Assembly (NCBI GenBank): GCA_021229015.1
Contig: CM037781.1
Location: 40,539,417-40,603,416 of the forward strand
Direction: 5' to 3'
Length of the DNA: 64,000 bases
Source of the DNA: Solen grandis
Taxonomy: Eukaryota > Mollusca > Bivalvia > Adapedonta > Solenidae
The position numbers and the translations under genes are program-made. Below the pieces are notes generated by a model. That model was not told the DNA's origin. It saw only the letters and a program-made list of their open reading frames with translations, and searched no databases. Below, piece after piece: positions 38,143 through 49,055 of the stretch; position 1 is the stretch's first letter, and every line of letters starts with the position of its first letter.

Positions 38143-38840
38143 AGAGATAGTGGGATCACAGGGGCCTGTCTGCTGACAAGATAGAGGGATCACAGGGGCC
38201 TGTCTGCTGACAAGATAGAGGGATCACAGGGGCCTGTCTGCTGACAAGATAGAGATATCACAGGGGCCTGTCTGCTGACAAGATAGAGAGATCACAGGGG
38301 CCTGTCTGCTGACAAGATAGTGGGATCACAGGGGCCTGTCTGCTGACAAGATAGAGAGATCACAGGGGCCTGTCTGCTGACAAGATAGAGGGATCACAGG
38401 GGCCTGTCTGCTGACAAGATAGAGAGATCACAGGGGCCTGTCTGCTGACAAGATAGGGATCACAGGGGCCTGTCTGCTGACAAGATAGAGGATCACAGGG
38501 GCCTGTCTGCTGACAAGATAGAGAGATCACAGGGGCCTGTCTGCTGACAAGATAGAGAGATCACAGGGGCCTGTCTGCTGACAAGATAGAGGGATCACAG
38601 GGGCCTGTCTGCTGACAAGATAGAGGGATCACAGGGGCCTGTCTGCTGACAAGATGGAGGGATCACAGGGGCCTGTCTGCTGACAAGATAGAGGGATCAC
38701 AGGGGCCTGTCTGCTGACAAGATAGAGGGATCACAGGGGCCTGTCTGCTGACAAGATAGTGGGATCACAGGGGCCTGTCTGCTGACAAGATAGAGGGATC
38801 ACAGGGGCCTGTCTGCTGACAAGATAGAGGGATCACAGGG
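38143..38840. repeat. 34-bp minisatellite, about 20 copies
   Basis: Twenty occurrences of CCTGTCTGCTGACAAGAT joined by AGAGGGATCACAGGGG make a 34-bp unit. A few units have indels (AGATAGGGATC, AGATAGAGGATC) and GAG/TGG/GGG variants. Degenerate units extend the array at both sides (about 38040-38142 and 38841-38935). No long open frame. It is markedly more GC-rich than its surroundings. Confidence 0.95.
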
Positions 38841-38940
38841 GAGGGTGGGTGGGCTGCCTTCAGACTAAATAGAGGGATCAAAGGGGTATGCCTTCTGACT
38901 AAATAGAGGGATCACAGGGGACTGCCTTCTGATAAGATTG

Positions 38941-39909
38941 ATAGATTTGTTCTTTTTGGTAGAGTGATAGATTTTTAAGTTACATATCACTAAGAGACAT
39001 GATGGTCAGTTTTTACAGGTTGGCATATTTTTCATGTATCACTTGTATGACACATTGGTCTAGACTGATATTTGCTTTAGAAATGAGATGATTCAAAGCA
39101 TTGTTAATTATTTTTCTTTGTCTTCTAAGAGTGGTCACAGCCTTCTAAACTTCTAGCAATTCAAAAATTCTGATAAAAGTGGTGTTTTTTTATTGTGTTT
39201 TTCTTTTTTATATTTATTTATTTATTCATTTATTATTCAAAGAGACATATTCCGAATTTCTGTTTACATAAATAAATATATATCATTTTATTGAGACTGC
39301 TGTTAGAGGAAAATGCAGTCTGAAAATAGAGGTTGATATTTTGAAAGAAAAAAAAATTGAATGACAGCTTGAAGGGCTAAGACAAGATAAGAATATTGAG
39401 AGACAACCATAGACATATAGAAACTGTAATATTGGAGATGTATGGACCCAACTTGTCACCAACTGCATTTTAAAGCAATTTTAAGAATCTTGAATGGTTG
39501 GCTGTGAGGCAATTAAGTGAAACAGGGGACTTGAGTGTGTCTAAACATCCTTATTACTAGAGCAGTTTTATTGTTAAACCCTCAGTTGTAAACGAAAATG
39601 AGCTTTTTCTTTTTTAGTCATTCCTTTAATTTGCCTGTCATTTCTTAAGTGCTTGTTGTAGCAATATAAAGTCTTGCAGTCAGCATTACCCTCGGTTTTA
39701 TTTCTTGTTTGTTTCCCTCCATCAAATATATTAACTTGCATAGAGCTTCTTGTTTTTTTTTTTGTTTTTTTTTTAACCTTGCAAGTTTTGGCACAGACTG
39801 CTCTTGATTTTGGTTTTAACTTGTTGAGAGTAAAAAAAGATGCTAAGTTTCGATGTTAATATATTCTGATCAAGTTTGAAGTTGTTTGTTGTGCCTTTTT
39901 CACATCCAG
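38941..39909. other. Intron stretch, nothing recognised
   Basis: AT-rich with T-homopolymers near 39751-39773. No gene, RNA or repeat family is supported. Confidence 0.5.
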
Positions 39910-40205
39910 CATATTTTCCTGTCGTCTGGTTCTCCTCCAACATGCAACATCCTGTTTCCTGGTTCCCCTTCTAAATGCAACATCTTCCTGTCGCCTGGTT
40001 CTCCTCCAGCATGCAACATCTATTTCTTGGTTCCCCTTCTAAATACAACATCTTCCTGTCGTCTGGTTCTCCTCCAACATGCAACATCCTGTTTCCTGGT
40101 TCCCCTTCTAAATGCAACATTCTTCCTGATGTCTGGTTCTCCTAAGATATACAACAACCTGTTTCCGTGTTCCCCTTCTAAATGCAATATCCCCTTGTTG
40201 CCAAG
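39910..40205. repeat. 69-bp tandem repeat, four copies
   Basis: Units begin near 39918, 39987, 40055 and 40124 (spacing 69, 68, 69). Each has CTGGTTCTCCTCCA, ATGCAACATC and GGTTCCCCTTCTAAATGCAA. A 118-codon + strand frame and a minus-strand frame run through it only because of the repeat. Confidence 0.9.
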
Positions 40206-40897
40206 TTTCCCACCCATTTTCACTTGTAAAATGTGGCTGTGATTTGCTTGAACTGCATGATCACTTGTTTCAAAACTTGTCCATCCACCATAGCCTCTCC
40301 TTCTCTGTAAAATGTTTTACAAGGCCTCTGAGTGCAATTCCGTTTTGTACAGACCATCTGTAGAGTCTCATACCAATTGTAAATGTTTCAAGATTGGTAT
40401 AAAAACTGAGAGGGCTTTGAAATGGAAATGAATGTTGGTGAAAATGTCAACGTATGACAGTGGTGGTAGAAAGTTTTATCTCAAAACGAACTTTCTCTGC
40501 TTCATTACAAAACAATTCAGCACTTTGATTTTATATTCCAGACACTTAGATTTTTTATGTTTGTTTTGCTACAATGTCTAGGTGGATGCTTCCCTGTATA
40601 GACATGTTTTTTGTTTTTTTTTCTCTTTTGTTGTTGGCAATGGATTCTCAAGCTGACTGGGTTTCATGGTTATTATTTATTAAAAAGTTCACACATAAAA
40701 AATATAAAGAAACATAATTGTAGTCTAGGTTTTGTTAGGCTTGCTGTTCAGGTATAGACTTCCTGACAACTACTATGGATCTAAATGAAGAAAATTGTCT
40801 CACAATTTTTTTTAAAATAATATATGTAGACAAACTTATCAACCAGTATTATGGTTTAAATAGTACAAAATTAATTAGCAAATTAGGTCTTCATTGG
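40206..40897. other. Intron stretch, nothing recognised
   Basis: No gene or repeat family seen. Confidence 0.5.
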
Positions 40898-41079
40898 CTG
40901 ACCCTTTACCTCATGAATATTCATGTAAAAATTTCATGACTCGAAAAATTTCAATTAACTGAGTTTTTAATGGTATATGAAACAGCGATGTTGTACAGAC
41001 TGAATAGAATTATAATAACACATTAGGAGACCCTGATCAGACAGCTCCTGGAGGGAGTGTCACGGGGTAAAGGGCTAAA
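40898..41079 (+). mobile_element. MITE family B, copy 3 (best preserved)
   Basis: CTGACCCTTTACCTCATGAA at the left and GGGGTAAAGGGCTAA at the right give CCCTTTACC inverted ends at degenerate TTAA sites. It contains the palindrome CATGAATATTCATG and, near the right, GGAGACCCTGATCAGACAGC, which is shared with the 29258 copy. No coding capacity. Confidence 0.7.
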
Positions 41080-41591
41080 CATAAGAAAACAACAGCAAAA
41101 GCCTCATGTGACTAATGATAACCTTGTTACTCAGCTTGATCAGGATTAGATCTGCCACTCTCTACTGAGCAGGAACTTTTTAATAAGCTTTCATGGCGGT
41201 ATAGTACAAGTTTTTGACCAGTCTTGGTTTGAGTCCCAGTACGGTACTTTGATTTTCAATAGGGCTGCAGAAATATACCTTCAACATAATTTGGCTTTCA
41301 CTGATCTTATGTATTCAAAAAAGAAGTGTGCAGACTATGTATTTAAGTGTATGTTCCTAATGTGGACACAAAACCTGTAATTTGTTGATTGTTATCATAC
41401 AGTTTGTAAAGTGGTTCAATATCACACGGTATCTCTGATTTTGCCCCAAATTGAGTGTTACAGCACTGCAATATACTGAATTTTACTTATGTAATAAACA
41501 GCATAGGCGATGTAAGGCATACTTGTGTGATAAACAGCACTTTACTCATGTGATAAACTGAACTATACAAGTATGATCATTATTTATGAAC
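41080..41591. other. Intron stretch
   Basis: No gene is seen. At 41242-41253 TGGTTTGAGTCC looks like a tRNA T-arm, but no box A is found upstream. Confidence 0.45.
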
Positions 41592-41752
41592 TTTACCTTT
41601 GAGATAAGCAGAACAGAACAGAACATAACTTTTATTCACCCAGGTATCAGTGATACAATATGGGGTTATTTACCTTTGAGATAAGCAGAACAGAACAGAA
41701 CATAACTTTTATTCACCCAGGTATCAGTGATACAATATGGGGTTATTTACAA
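41592..41752. repeat. 78-bp tandem duplication
   Basis: TTACCTTTGAGATAAGCAGA, then ACAGAACATAACTTTTATTC and ACCCAGGTATCAGTGATACA occur twice, starting at 41592 and 41670. The two units are essentially identical, which suggests a very recent duplication or an assembly artefact. Confidence 0.92.
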
Positions 41753-41914
41753 ACAGTTTTATAAGATAAGAAATTATGTTTAGATAAGCAGCACTGTACT
41801 TATGTTATATTTGACACTGTGCTTGAATGGTATGATAGTCCATACTGTACTCATGTGAGAAAGGGTTGAAGTGGGTCTTTTTTCTGGTTCATCATGATAC
41901 CAGTAAGTTTGTAC

Positions 41915-42130
41915 GCTATAGCTTATACCTCACTAGAGCTTATACCTCATTTGTAGGCTATTTATAGCATGTACCTAGTTTGTACACTACTTATAGCATT
42001 ACCTCATTTGTACTCTATTTATAGCTTATACCTCAATTGTAGGCTATTTATAGCTTGTACCCAGTTTGTACACTACTTACAGCATTTACCACATTTGTAC
42101 ACTATTTATAGTATGTACCTAGTTTGTAAC
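41915..42130. repeat. Degenerate 30-40 bp tandem repeat
   Basis: Recurring 'TATTTATAGC(A/T)T(G/A)TACC' and 'TTTGTACACTA' blocks alternate about six times. Boundaries and unit length vary. Confidence 0.8.
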
Positions 42131-45100
42131 TTGGTTCAGCTTTAAAGCAAATGATTATAGAAAATAGAAAATCTGATAATAGAGTTTCCACGTTTTATCA
42201 GTCTCATACAAAGTGCCGTCCTGGAGAATTACATCAGCCCATCTGTTGTCTGTCAAAACATGTAAGAAAAATGTGCAAAGAAAAAAGATATAAGCATCTT
42301 TGACGTCATTGATAAATCACTTAGCCTCTGCCAAGCACATGTGAATGCAAGTGTTTGTGTAGCAACTGACAGAACTGTACGTCTCTACCTTCCACCGCAG
42401 AGCAGGCCGATAACTGTTGGAGAAAGAGCCATAATTAAACTTCCCCAATAATCAATGCTGAATTGTCTCAAGCATTGATTGTCCTCGTATTAATTTGTTA
42501 TCAATAAGTCGTGCAGCAAGCCAGTGGTTCTGAATTTCCATTAATGACAGAAACGACACTGATATGTACGGGCACAATAGAGCAGACCTATCAAGCCTTG
42601 GGCAGATAGAGGATGAAGATGGTCGTTTGCGCCAGTATTTTTTGGTTTTAGTCGTTGTCTACAGATTGGATAATTTGGATTACTGATTTCAGATGATCAG
42701 GATTTTTTGGCGTTGCATGTAGGGAAGAAAGACAAGAGGTAATGTGTTACATGCTATCAGTGCGTATTGTAATGTTAATTTGATTGGCTGCACTAACCTT
42801 ATCTGTTGTTTCATTTTAATGACGATATTTTTCTCTTTGACAAGGAATGTCTAATGAGAAGCCATAACATTTGAACATTACCATTGACAGGCCATTGTAA
42901 AGACTTGAAAGTAGAGCTCTCAGTGTTTCAAATAGAGACAGGTTTTTGGGTGATAGAATGTGAAAAGCGAAAAAATGTACTGAAATTTGTTTAACACTTG
43001 GAAGGCACTAGGACAAGTTTCATATGATAGAATAATGTTGTGTGTTAGATATTATAGAGGTCTTTACAAACGTGAGAGATATTCTATAAGATGGAGGAGG
43101 TAAATGGTTATTGAGAATTATCGCAGGTTCAGAGTTTCGGGTGACGTTTTTAGACTTTGATTTAAGAGCTTGAAGACATAATTTTAATCTGAAATTCATA
43201 CGCAGGGAGACACTTGGTGCGTTAAGTATGTATTTCGTTGAATACAATCAGATCTGCTTGCCTAATTAGATATTCTCGTATTGATACTCCTTCGGCTTAA
43301 TTACAAAGAAAGAAACTTTTGCATTATTCATTTCATCTTGCTTTGGAGATTACTTCAAGTTAGGAAAACTTGCTTTGAATACTTTAATGTAAAATACTAA
43401 TCTGCATTTCATATTCCACAGAGCAAAAAAAAAATAAATGGCTAGATTTTTAGATTTTTTTTTTTTTTTTGCTTCTGTTTTCTTTCCCATCCTTTTAAAA
43501 GATTTAAGAATATTTTTTTTATTTGCAGAGAAAACTTTGCATACCAAAATAATGAATTAAAATTTTCATGGCATGTGCATATGTTATATTTGGTTACATA
43601 CATTGAACTATTAGCCTTGGAATTTGATTGAAAATTGTGTATTGATTTTTTAATCAAGGCTTTTTTTGCGGATGTTGTTTTGTGAGGTTTTCTGCAGAAT
43701 ACACAAGGACCTGTGCTGTCCTTGCAGACTATTAAGTCCAATCGTTCCGTCATTTGACGGGGGAATAATTGACCCTTGCTGACTGCTAATTGAGTTTCAG
43801 CTTAAATGTATGCAAATTAGGTGAGGAGAGTACAAAAGTGATGTTATAATTGGTCGGTATTGTCACATGATTCTGACCAGGGTGGCACGAGGCAGTTGTT
43901 AACTGTTGTAATGAAGGTGTGAATCTCCGTCGTTAGGGAGTAGAGGCATTGAAAGAGTGGCTTGTTTAGTCGAGGGCAACAGTTAAGGAGACCGTGAGGA
44001 GACGCAGAGATTGTTTCGGAGGGAGAGTGGTCTGGAAATTGGAAATTCTGTCGGCAGTTTGCTTCTGAGGCTCATTAGTGAATATCTAAATTGGTAATAG
44101 AATTTCGTTTGACCGCCTGTGTCGGCAACATTTGTCATTTTGTTCACAAACTTTCATATGGTATAGTATTACACATGTTAGAATGGCCTAGATAAAGATA
44201 GTGTAGCAATTTTTAGTGAAATCATTAGTTTTGAATGCCTAATAAAGAAATATGCTCTCATAAGATGTCTTTTTTTGTGAAAGAAATATAAAAGAAATGG
44301 AGAGGAGTATAATAGCTGGTAGCATTAAATTGAAAAATGAGATGGGAACTCTGTTTATTGAGGTCAAGGTCAGGGGAAATTCATTGTAAATTGAGGTCAA
44401 GGCTAGTGAATTTGTGTCCTAACCTCCAGGTTTTTCATGTCTCTTAGACAGGTTACTAATTATTACTTGTAGATTGTCTTGAATGAATATGTTGTAGATA
44501 TGATAAATTTGTTAAATTTTATAAACATATCACTCATAAATTAGGATTTTCAACATTAAATGGAGTCAGATTTCCTGCCTGTAGAGGACAGTCTAGGAAT
44601 TGAGAGTAGTTTGATGTATAGTGCAGGTAGCTGCTAGATAGAGGTCAAATATATGATTAGAGGTCAAATGTATCATAAAGGTCAAATGTATGATAAAAGG
44701 TCATATTTGATATCTATAAGCTGGCTGCCAACAAAAGATCAGCTGGTTTGTACAGGGGCTCTTAGTCACAAGTTTGACTGTGTTTAATGTATCCCAGTGA
44801 AACATGGGTGATAATAATGAATATAAAATATTTTTATTTCCTTTTTGAAATATTTTTTTTGTGTGACATTAGCATATTAGAAACAGTAAATCTCTTCTGT
44901 TTTACCTCTCAGCAAGGATTATTTATCTGTAAGATCGAAAAATATTTCATGACAAAAGAAGTATTGTTCAAATACTGACACATGCAAAAATATAGACCGT
45001 GTTTTCTTCTGTTAAGGTTTTTATCAATGCAATGCAGATACCTCAATTAAACAGATCTGCTCGTACCAAGTACTAATGCAAGCCTTGCACTAAGCCACAC

Positions 45101-46513
45101 ACACCTCTCTGACCCCAAAATATCTCACCCGTCTGACCTCCAAGTGTGACGATTTCCTTTTGTGTAACTATCGCCCGTTTTATTTCATTCCTTCATTACG
45201 TATGTAATCAGTATATTGTGGAGCATTCAGGCAAGTAATTGAATTGGAAGATTTATAAACTCTGATTAGCATAATGAAGGATTCTTATATCATTATGCAA
45301 ATTCGGCTCACTGATAAACTAGATTTATGCAAATTTGGTTTGTTTCCATTTTCTCGTCTGTCATTCAGAGATGTCTATTAAACAATCTTCATCCATACAT
45401 CAACTGTTCTAACTTGGATTCCACTTTGATTATCATGACAGTTTACCCTTTGTTTTCAATAGACGATGGTAAAACCTAATCCGATTGAAAGCGATTGAAA
45501 GTTTTAACAGTTTTACCGTGTTCCTTTGATAGGTATAGATTATAATCTACAATATGAAACCTGATCTGACTTGATTAGTAGACCATCTCACTGTAATTTT
45601 TTTTTTCGAAAGTTAAAATTAGCTGTTTTTGATTAAACCTACTTCTGCCCTATTGTTTGGAAATTTTCATTTATCAAAAGTCTGATATGTGGAAAAAAGC
45701 TGTTTGTTTTGTGAATTGAATATTATGAAAAAATATAGGATACATAAAATGTAAAGATGAGAAAAATCTTAAAATGTTATGTATATACCAGTTTTACTGT
45801 TTTATTGGGGCAGATTTCATAATTTTTACTCTAATAAAATTCCCCAAGTATTTCAGAACACAAGACAAATATTTTCACTCAGCAAAATCATCATCTATGT
45901 CAGCATAGTACTGATCCTGAATCTTTTGTTAAACAAGAACGGTAGAGTGAAGTGTTACCATAGTGATGATTTGGAGTATTACTTAGTGATAAGTCTTGTC
46001 AACGGAACTCTAAATCTGGTATTACACCGGTTGTACAGGGTATTTTGTTGACAGCACTCATGTAGAGGGTGGATACTTGGGTCTTTGTTCTGATTTCTTG
46101 AGATGATTGGAATGTTTTATATGAATTTGATTTATTTTAATTCTATATCATATTGAATATTAATGCAAAGGTAATGCTGTACTAATATTTTAATGGCAGA
46201 CATTTTTTTCATCACTCTTCACAGCTTTCTCTTTGTTGTAGAAAGTTCCAGTTTGCTTTTCTCCAAGTCATAATTGATTTTTAATTGAGATATTTATCAA
46301 CAGGTGGAAATATTCTCATGTCAGTCTCAGCAGCCCCTGAGTTTATCATATTTATTGTTAGTCTTATCAGGGGAATGACAGGGCAAATATAAAGTGTCAC
46401 TGGAATGATAAGGCTTGTTGTTTATGGTAGTCAGGGCTTGTACAGGCTTGGAGAGGAGGTGGTCAAACACTTCATGGAAAACATTCAGATTTTCTTTGGA
46501 AGCTGAGGCTAAC
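42131..46513. other. Intron stretch with possible regulatory patches
   Basis: No exon is supported. The patches 42180-42760, 43690-44130 and 45130-45440 are non-repetitive with clustered homeodomain-like cores, and three exact octamers ATGCAAAT lie at 43810-43817, 45295-45302 and 45327-45334. At 44643-44702 four AGGTCAAAT-type units recur about every 20 bp. Homopolymers lie near 43428-43437 and 43456-43470. The 103-codon minus-strand frame at 43442-43753 ends in lysine-rich low complexity and is not accepted. Confidence 0.4.
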
Positions 46514-46712
46514 TGCACACACAAATAGGACCAGTGTGTTTTGTAGTCTGGTTCCCTGTCATCCCGATGATTACAGATAATGTTTTGTAGTCTGGTTTCC
46601 TGTCATCCCGATGATTACAGATAATGTTTTATAGTCTGGTTCCCTGTCATCCCGATGATTACAGATAATGTAGCCAGACTACAAAACACATTGGAACGAT
46701 TTGTGTGTGGAA
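46514..46712. repeat. Fold-back element enclosing a 3-copy tandem repeat
   Basis: The left arm CACACACAAATAGGACCAGT, then GTGTTTTGTAGTCTGG, is inverted at the right as CCAGACTACAAAACACATTG, then GAACGATTTGTGTGTGG, giving about 35 bp of inverted repeat. Between the arms, TTGTAGTCTGGTTCCCTGTC followed by ATCCCGATGATTACAGATAA occurs three times. No TTAA or TA target site is obvious, so the mobility type is open. Confidence 0.75.
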
Positions 46713-47402
46713 CTCACCTATGGTTTGAGGATTATGCAGGGGGTGTAAAATTTTGAAAATTATTATTCATCTTTGTCAAATGTGAGATAGTATTAATCAA
46801 GAAAAATACAAAGAAATGTTTTGCCATGCACTATTGATGCTGTTGATAACTAACTAATCAAATTTCCCATCACTCTTATGTATAAAAATAAATTATTGAA
46901 AAAAAAGTAATAATATCATGTTTGCTGGCTGTAATCAGATATTTACTAACTGTACAATTTTAGTACAAAAAAAGATACAAATTGATCAATTCTATGAGAA
47001 TATTACAGGCTTCAAGGGGCTATTAAACATCAAAGCAGACTCATCCCCCATGAGTCACCTTGGTAGGAACATGTTAACACTAGTTTCAACATCACACAAT
47101 CCAAAACAAAGCAATTACAACCCTGCCTTAAAAACCAATCTTTTACAATCTTATCTATACTTTTTTCTGCCTCTATTATCCCCCCCCCTTTTCCTCCCTC
47201 TTCTCCTTTTAGCCATATTTTTTCCAGAGATCCTTGTTGGCCATTGATTGGACAACCATGATTGCTTTCAGACTGGTTCTTGCCAGCATCAGGTTGCAAT
47301 GTTACTGTACTTAATCGCAATCACAATCATTGAAGTGTGCCATTGATCCGGCTGGGCTCCATAATTGAAGTAAAATTGTATTGACTGGTTGCAGCCTGAA
47401 AC
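46713..47402. other. Intron stretch
   Basis: A 109-codon + strand frame at 46918-47247 and an overlapping minus frame have no recognised features. They include a CT-rich run at 47173-47213. Confidence 0.4.
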
Positions 47403-47648
47403 TTAATTAAACCATTGAACCATCTTTTCCTCGTTTGCCGTATATATATTGATCTCCGTTCTTTTAGTGACATGATGTAAAATATGTTCAGGTGCGACTT
47501 CTGACTCTCCCAGAGATACTTTCAGCATTTGTTGGTCACCATTCTCTGCCAAAAGGGCAGCCATGGGCAATGTGTCAGTAGAAAGGGCATAATTGACTCT
47601 GAAACCAGAGCCAGTTATAACCTGTTTGATTTTGATATCACTCATCAT
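47403..47648 (-). other. Unrecognised 81-codon open frame
   Basis: A complete ATG-to-TAA minus-strand frame starts MMSDIKIKQVITGSGFRVNY and includes TDTLPMAALLAENGDQQ and EVAPEHILHHVTKRTE. The amino-acid composition resembles a soluble protein more than the AT-biased random frames around it. I do not recognise it, see no promoter or splice signals, and a stop lies directly upstream of the ATG. It sits in an intron about 100 bp before the exon at 47745. It could be a small nested gene, a retrocopy fragment or chance. Confidence 0.2.
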
Positions 47649-47744
47649 CTAGTTGCCATTGATTTTCATGGGAGATATAATTGGTTAAAAAGCAATTAAG
47701 ATTTCTTTGATGGTGTTAATGTTGCTACTTGTTATTGATTTCAG

Positions 47745-47867
47745 GAGGTCAGCAGCGGTGTCACCGGGCTCAGTCTCTATAGTTGCGATGGCTCGCCGAT
47801 TCAAGTGGACCAACTTCTTGACGACAGCCGAATTCATGTCCATTTTCCAAACCTTGCACCGCCAACG
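47745..47867 (+). CDS. Internal exon, GAIN-like region of polycystin-like protein
   Basis: Acceptor GTTATTGATTTCAG and donor ACG|GTAAGT are both strong. Exactly 41 codons, phase 0 at both ends, so it joins the phase-0 end of the 18677-19139 exon. The peptide includes VTGLSLYSCDGSPIQVDQL and RIHVHFPNLAPP. The pattern 'hydrophobic-S-L-Y-x-x-x-G-x-P-I-x-V-x-x-L ... I-x-V-x-F-P' is the strand-turn-strand text I know from the extracellular GAIN-type region of polycystin-1-family proteins, ahead of the GPS autoproteolysis site. Codon GC is well above that of the intron. Confidence 0.8.
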
Positions 47868-48521
47868 GTAAGTTGACTCACTGACTTATTTTTACTCTAC
47901 ACGTTTGGATGCCTTTTATATCTACAAATGAATCGTGATTTGCTTGCACCCTTTGATACAGACAAGACTGATTATCATGATCTAATTAAGTACCTCATCG
48001 GATTCGTAGAACTTAATGAAGCAGCTGAAGCAGATAATGGTTTTTACAGAACAGCAAATTCTTCTCATGCTTTGCTGTAAGGGACAGAAGAAGTTCAGAT
48101 GATTATTTTTGCTGTAAAAAAAATGACAGGTTGCATGAGAGACTAATGAGATGGTTACCATCAAATGGTGTTTTAAGTGTGGTATGTTTGTAGATAGAGG
48201 TTATGCACTTGTAACTGTTGAAGATGTGAAGTAGGGTCATTTATCAGTGTCACTCTCTCTCTCTTGTAAAGTGTAGATACCTTGGTGTTTTAGGCTTGCA
48301 AATGTACCTATCTGATCATTTTTATTTTCAGTCATTTATTTTTTTTTTTTAATTTTTATTTTTTTTAAATTTTTTATTGGATCAACTTTATATTACCAAT
48401 ATCTATCTGTCTGTCTGTCCACTCATCCCTGTGTTTTTCTTTCTGTAGTTTAGTCTCCATCCCTTTGTCTTTCTGTCTATCTATCTCTTCAGAAGGGTCA
48501 TTCATTTTAGCCGTAGCATTC
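47868..48521. other. Start of the 13.3-kb intron
   Basis: Follows the donor GTAAGT. T-homopolymers at 48339-48376 and CTGT/CTAT microsatellite-like text at 48400-48488. No gene seen. Confidence 0.6.
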
Positions 48522-48710
48522 TTAACCCTTTCCCTCATATACACTCATTTTGACGCACTCAATAGGTATCACATAGAGCCTGATCTGCAGAAAGCCAAAC
48601 TCAAACCTTACCAAATTTAATTGTAAAGTGCGAGTTACTCGCAGGCTGATCTGGTTTTATGCTGTTCACATAGGTCTTTTCATGGTATCCTCTATGAGGG
48701 AAAGGGTTAA
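48522..48710. mobile_element. MITE family A, copy 4 (internally deleted)
   Basis: TTAACCCTTTCCCTCATATA at the left and TATGAGGGAAAGGGTTAA at the right. The interior jumps from AATTGTAAAGTGCGAGTTAC into CTCGCAGGCTGATCTGG, so one arm of the central hairpin and its flank are lost. It is 189 bp and in the same orientation as copies 1 and 5. Confidence 0.87.
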
Positions 48711-48980
48711 CTCTCTTTCCTATGTAAGCCAGAGTCCGAAATTCATCTTCAGGAAGTAAATTACAAACTTTCTGACTAAGATCAGGAAAAGGAGATATTG
48801 AAAACTGTATGTGGCAAGGCTAGTCTCTTACTAAGAATATTTTAAGGTTGAACAATCAAGACTGGTAAGTCATTATTGTCATTTTGGTTGGGTTGACTGC
48901 TTCACTGTCTTTAAATTTCCATTCAATCTTCGACTTAATATTATACATCAATATCTTGATCCGTCTATTGGTCTACATTT

Positions 48981-49055
48981 CGAGGGATGAAAGCGAAACT
49001 AAGCTAAGGGCTTATATAAATATTTGCACTTAGCCTAGTTTCGCTCTCACCCCTC
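48981..49055. repeat. Short inverted repeat (hairpin)
   Basis: GAGGGATGAAAGCGAAACTA, then AGCTAAG, is inverted as CTTAGCCTAGTTTCGCTCTC, then ACCCCTC, around an AT-rich centre of roughly 17 bases. It has a few mismatches. It may be a tiny fold-back transposon; no other copy is in the window. Confidence 0.75.

Noticed and set aside
39886..40242. 118-codon frame with CNI(L/F)xxPGSP repeats
   Set aside because: Follows the 69-bp tandem repeat exactly; the opposite strand is also open for the same reason.
41200..41290. tRNA gene or SINE suggested by TTGGTTTGAGTCCCAG
   Set aside because: Only a T-arm-like match; no box A or cloverleaf could be formed.
43442..43753. 103-codon minus-strand frame with CVFCRKPHK
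   Set aside because: The single CxxC-like pair is not a domain, the C-terminal half is homopolymer-driven lysine, and no splice signals support it.
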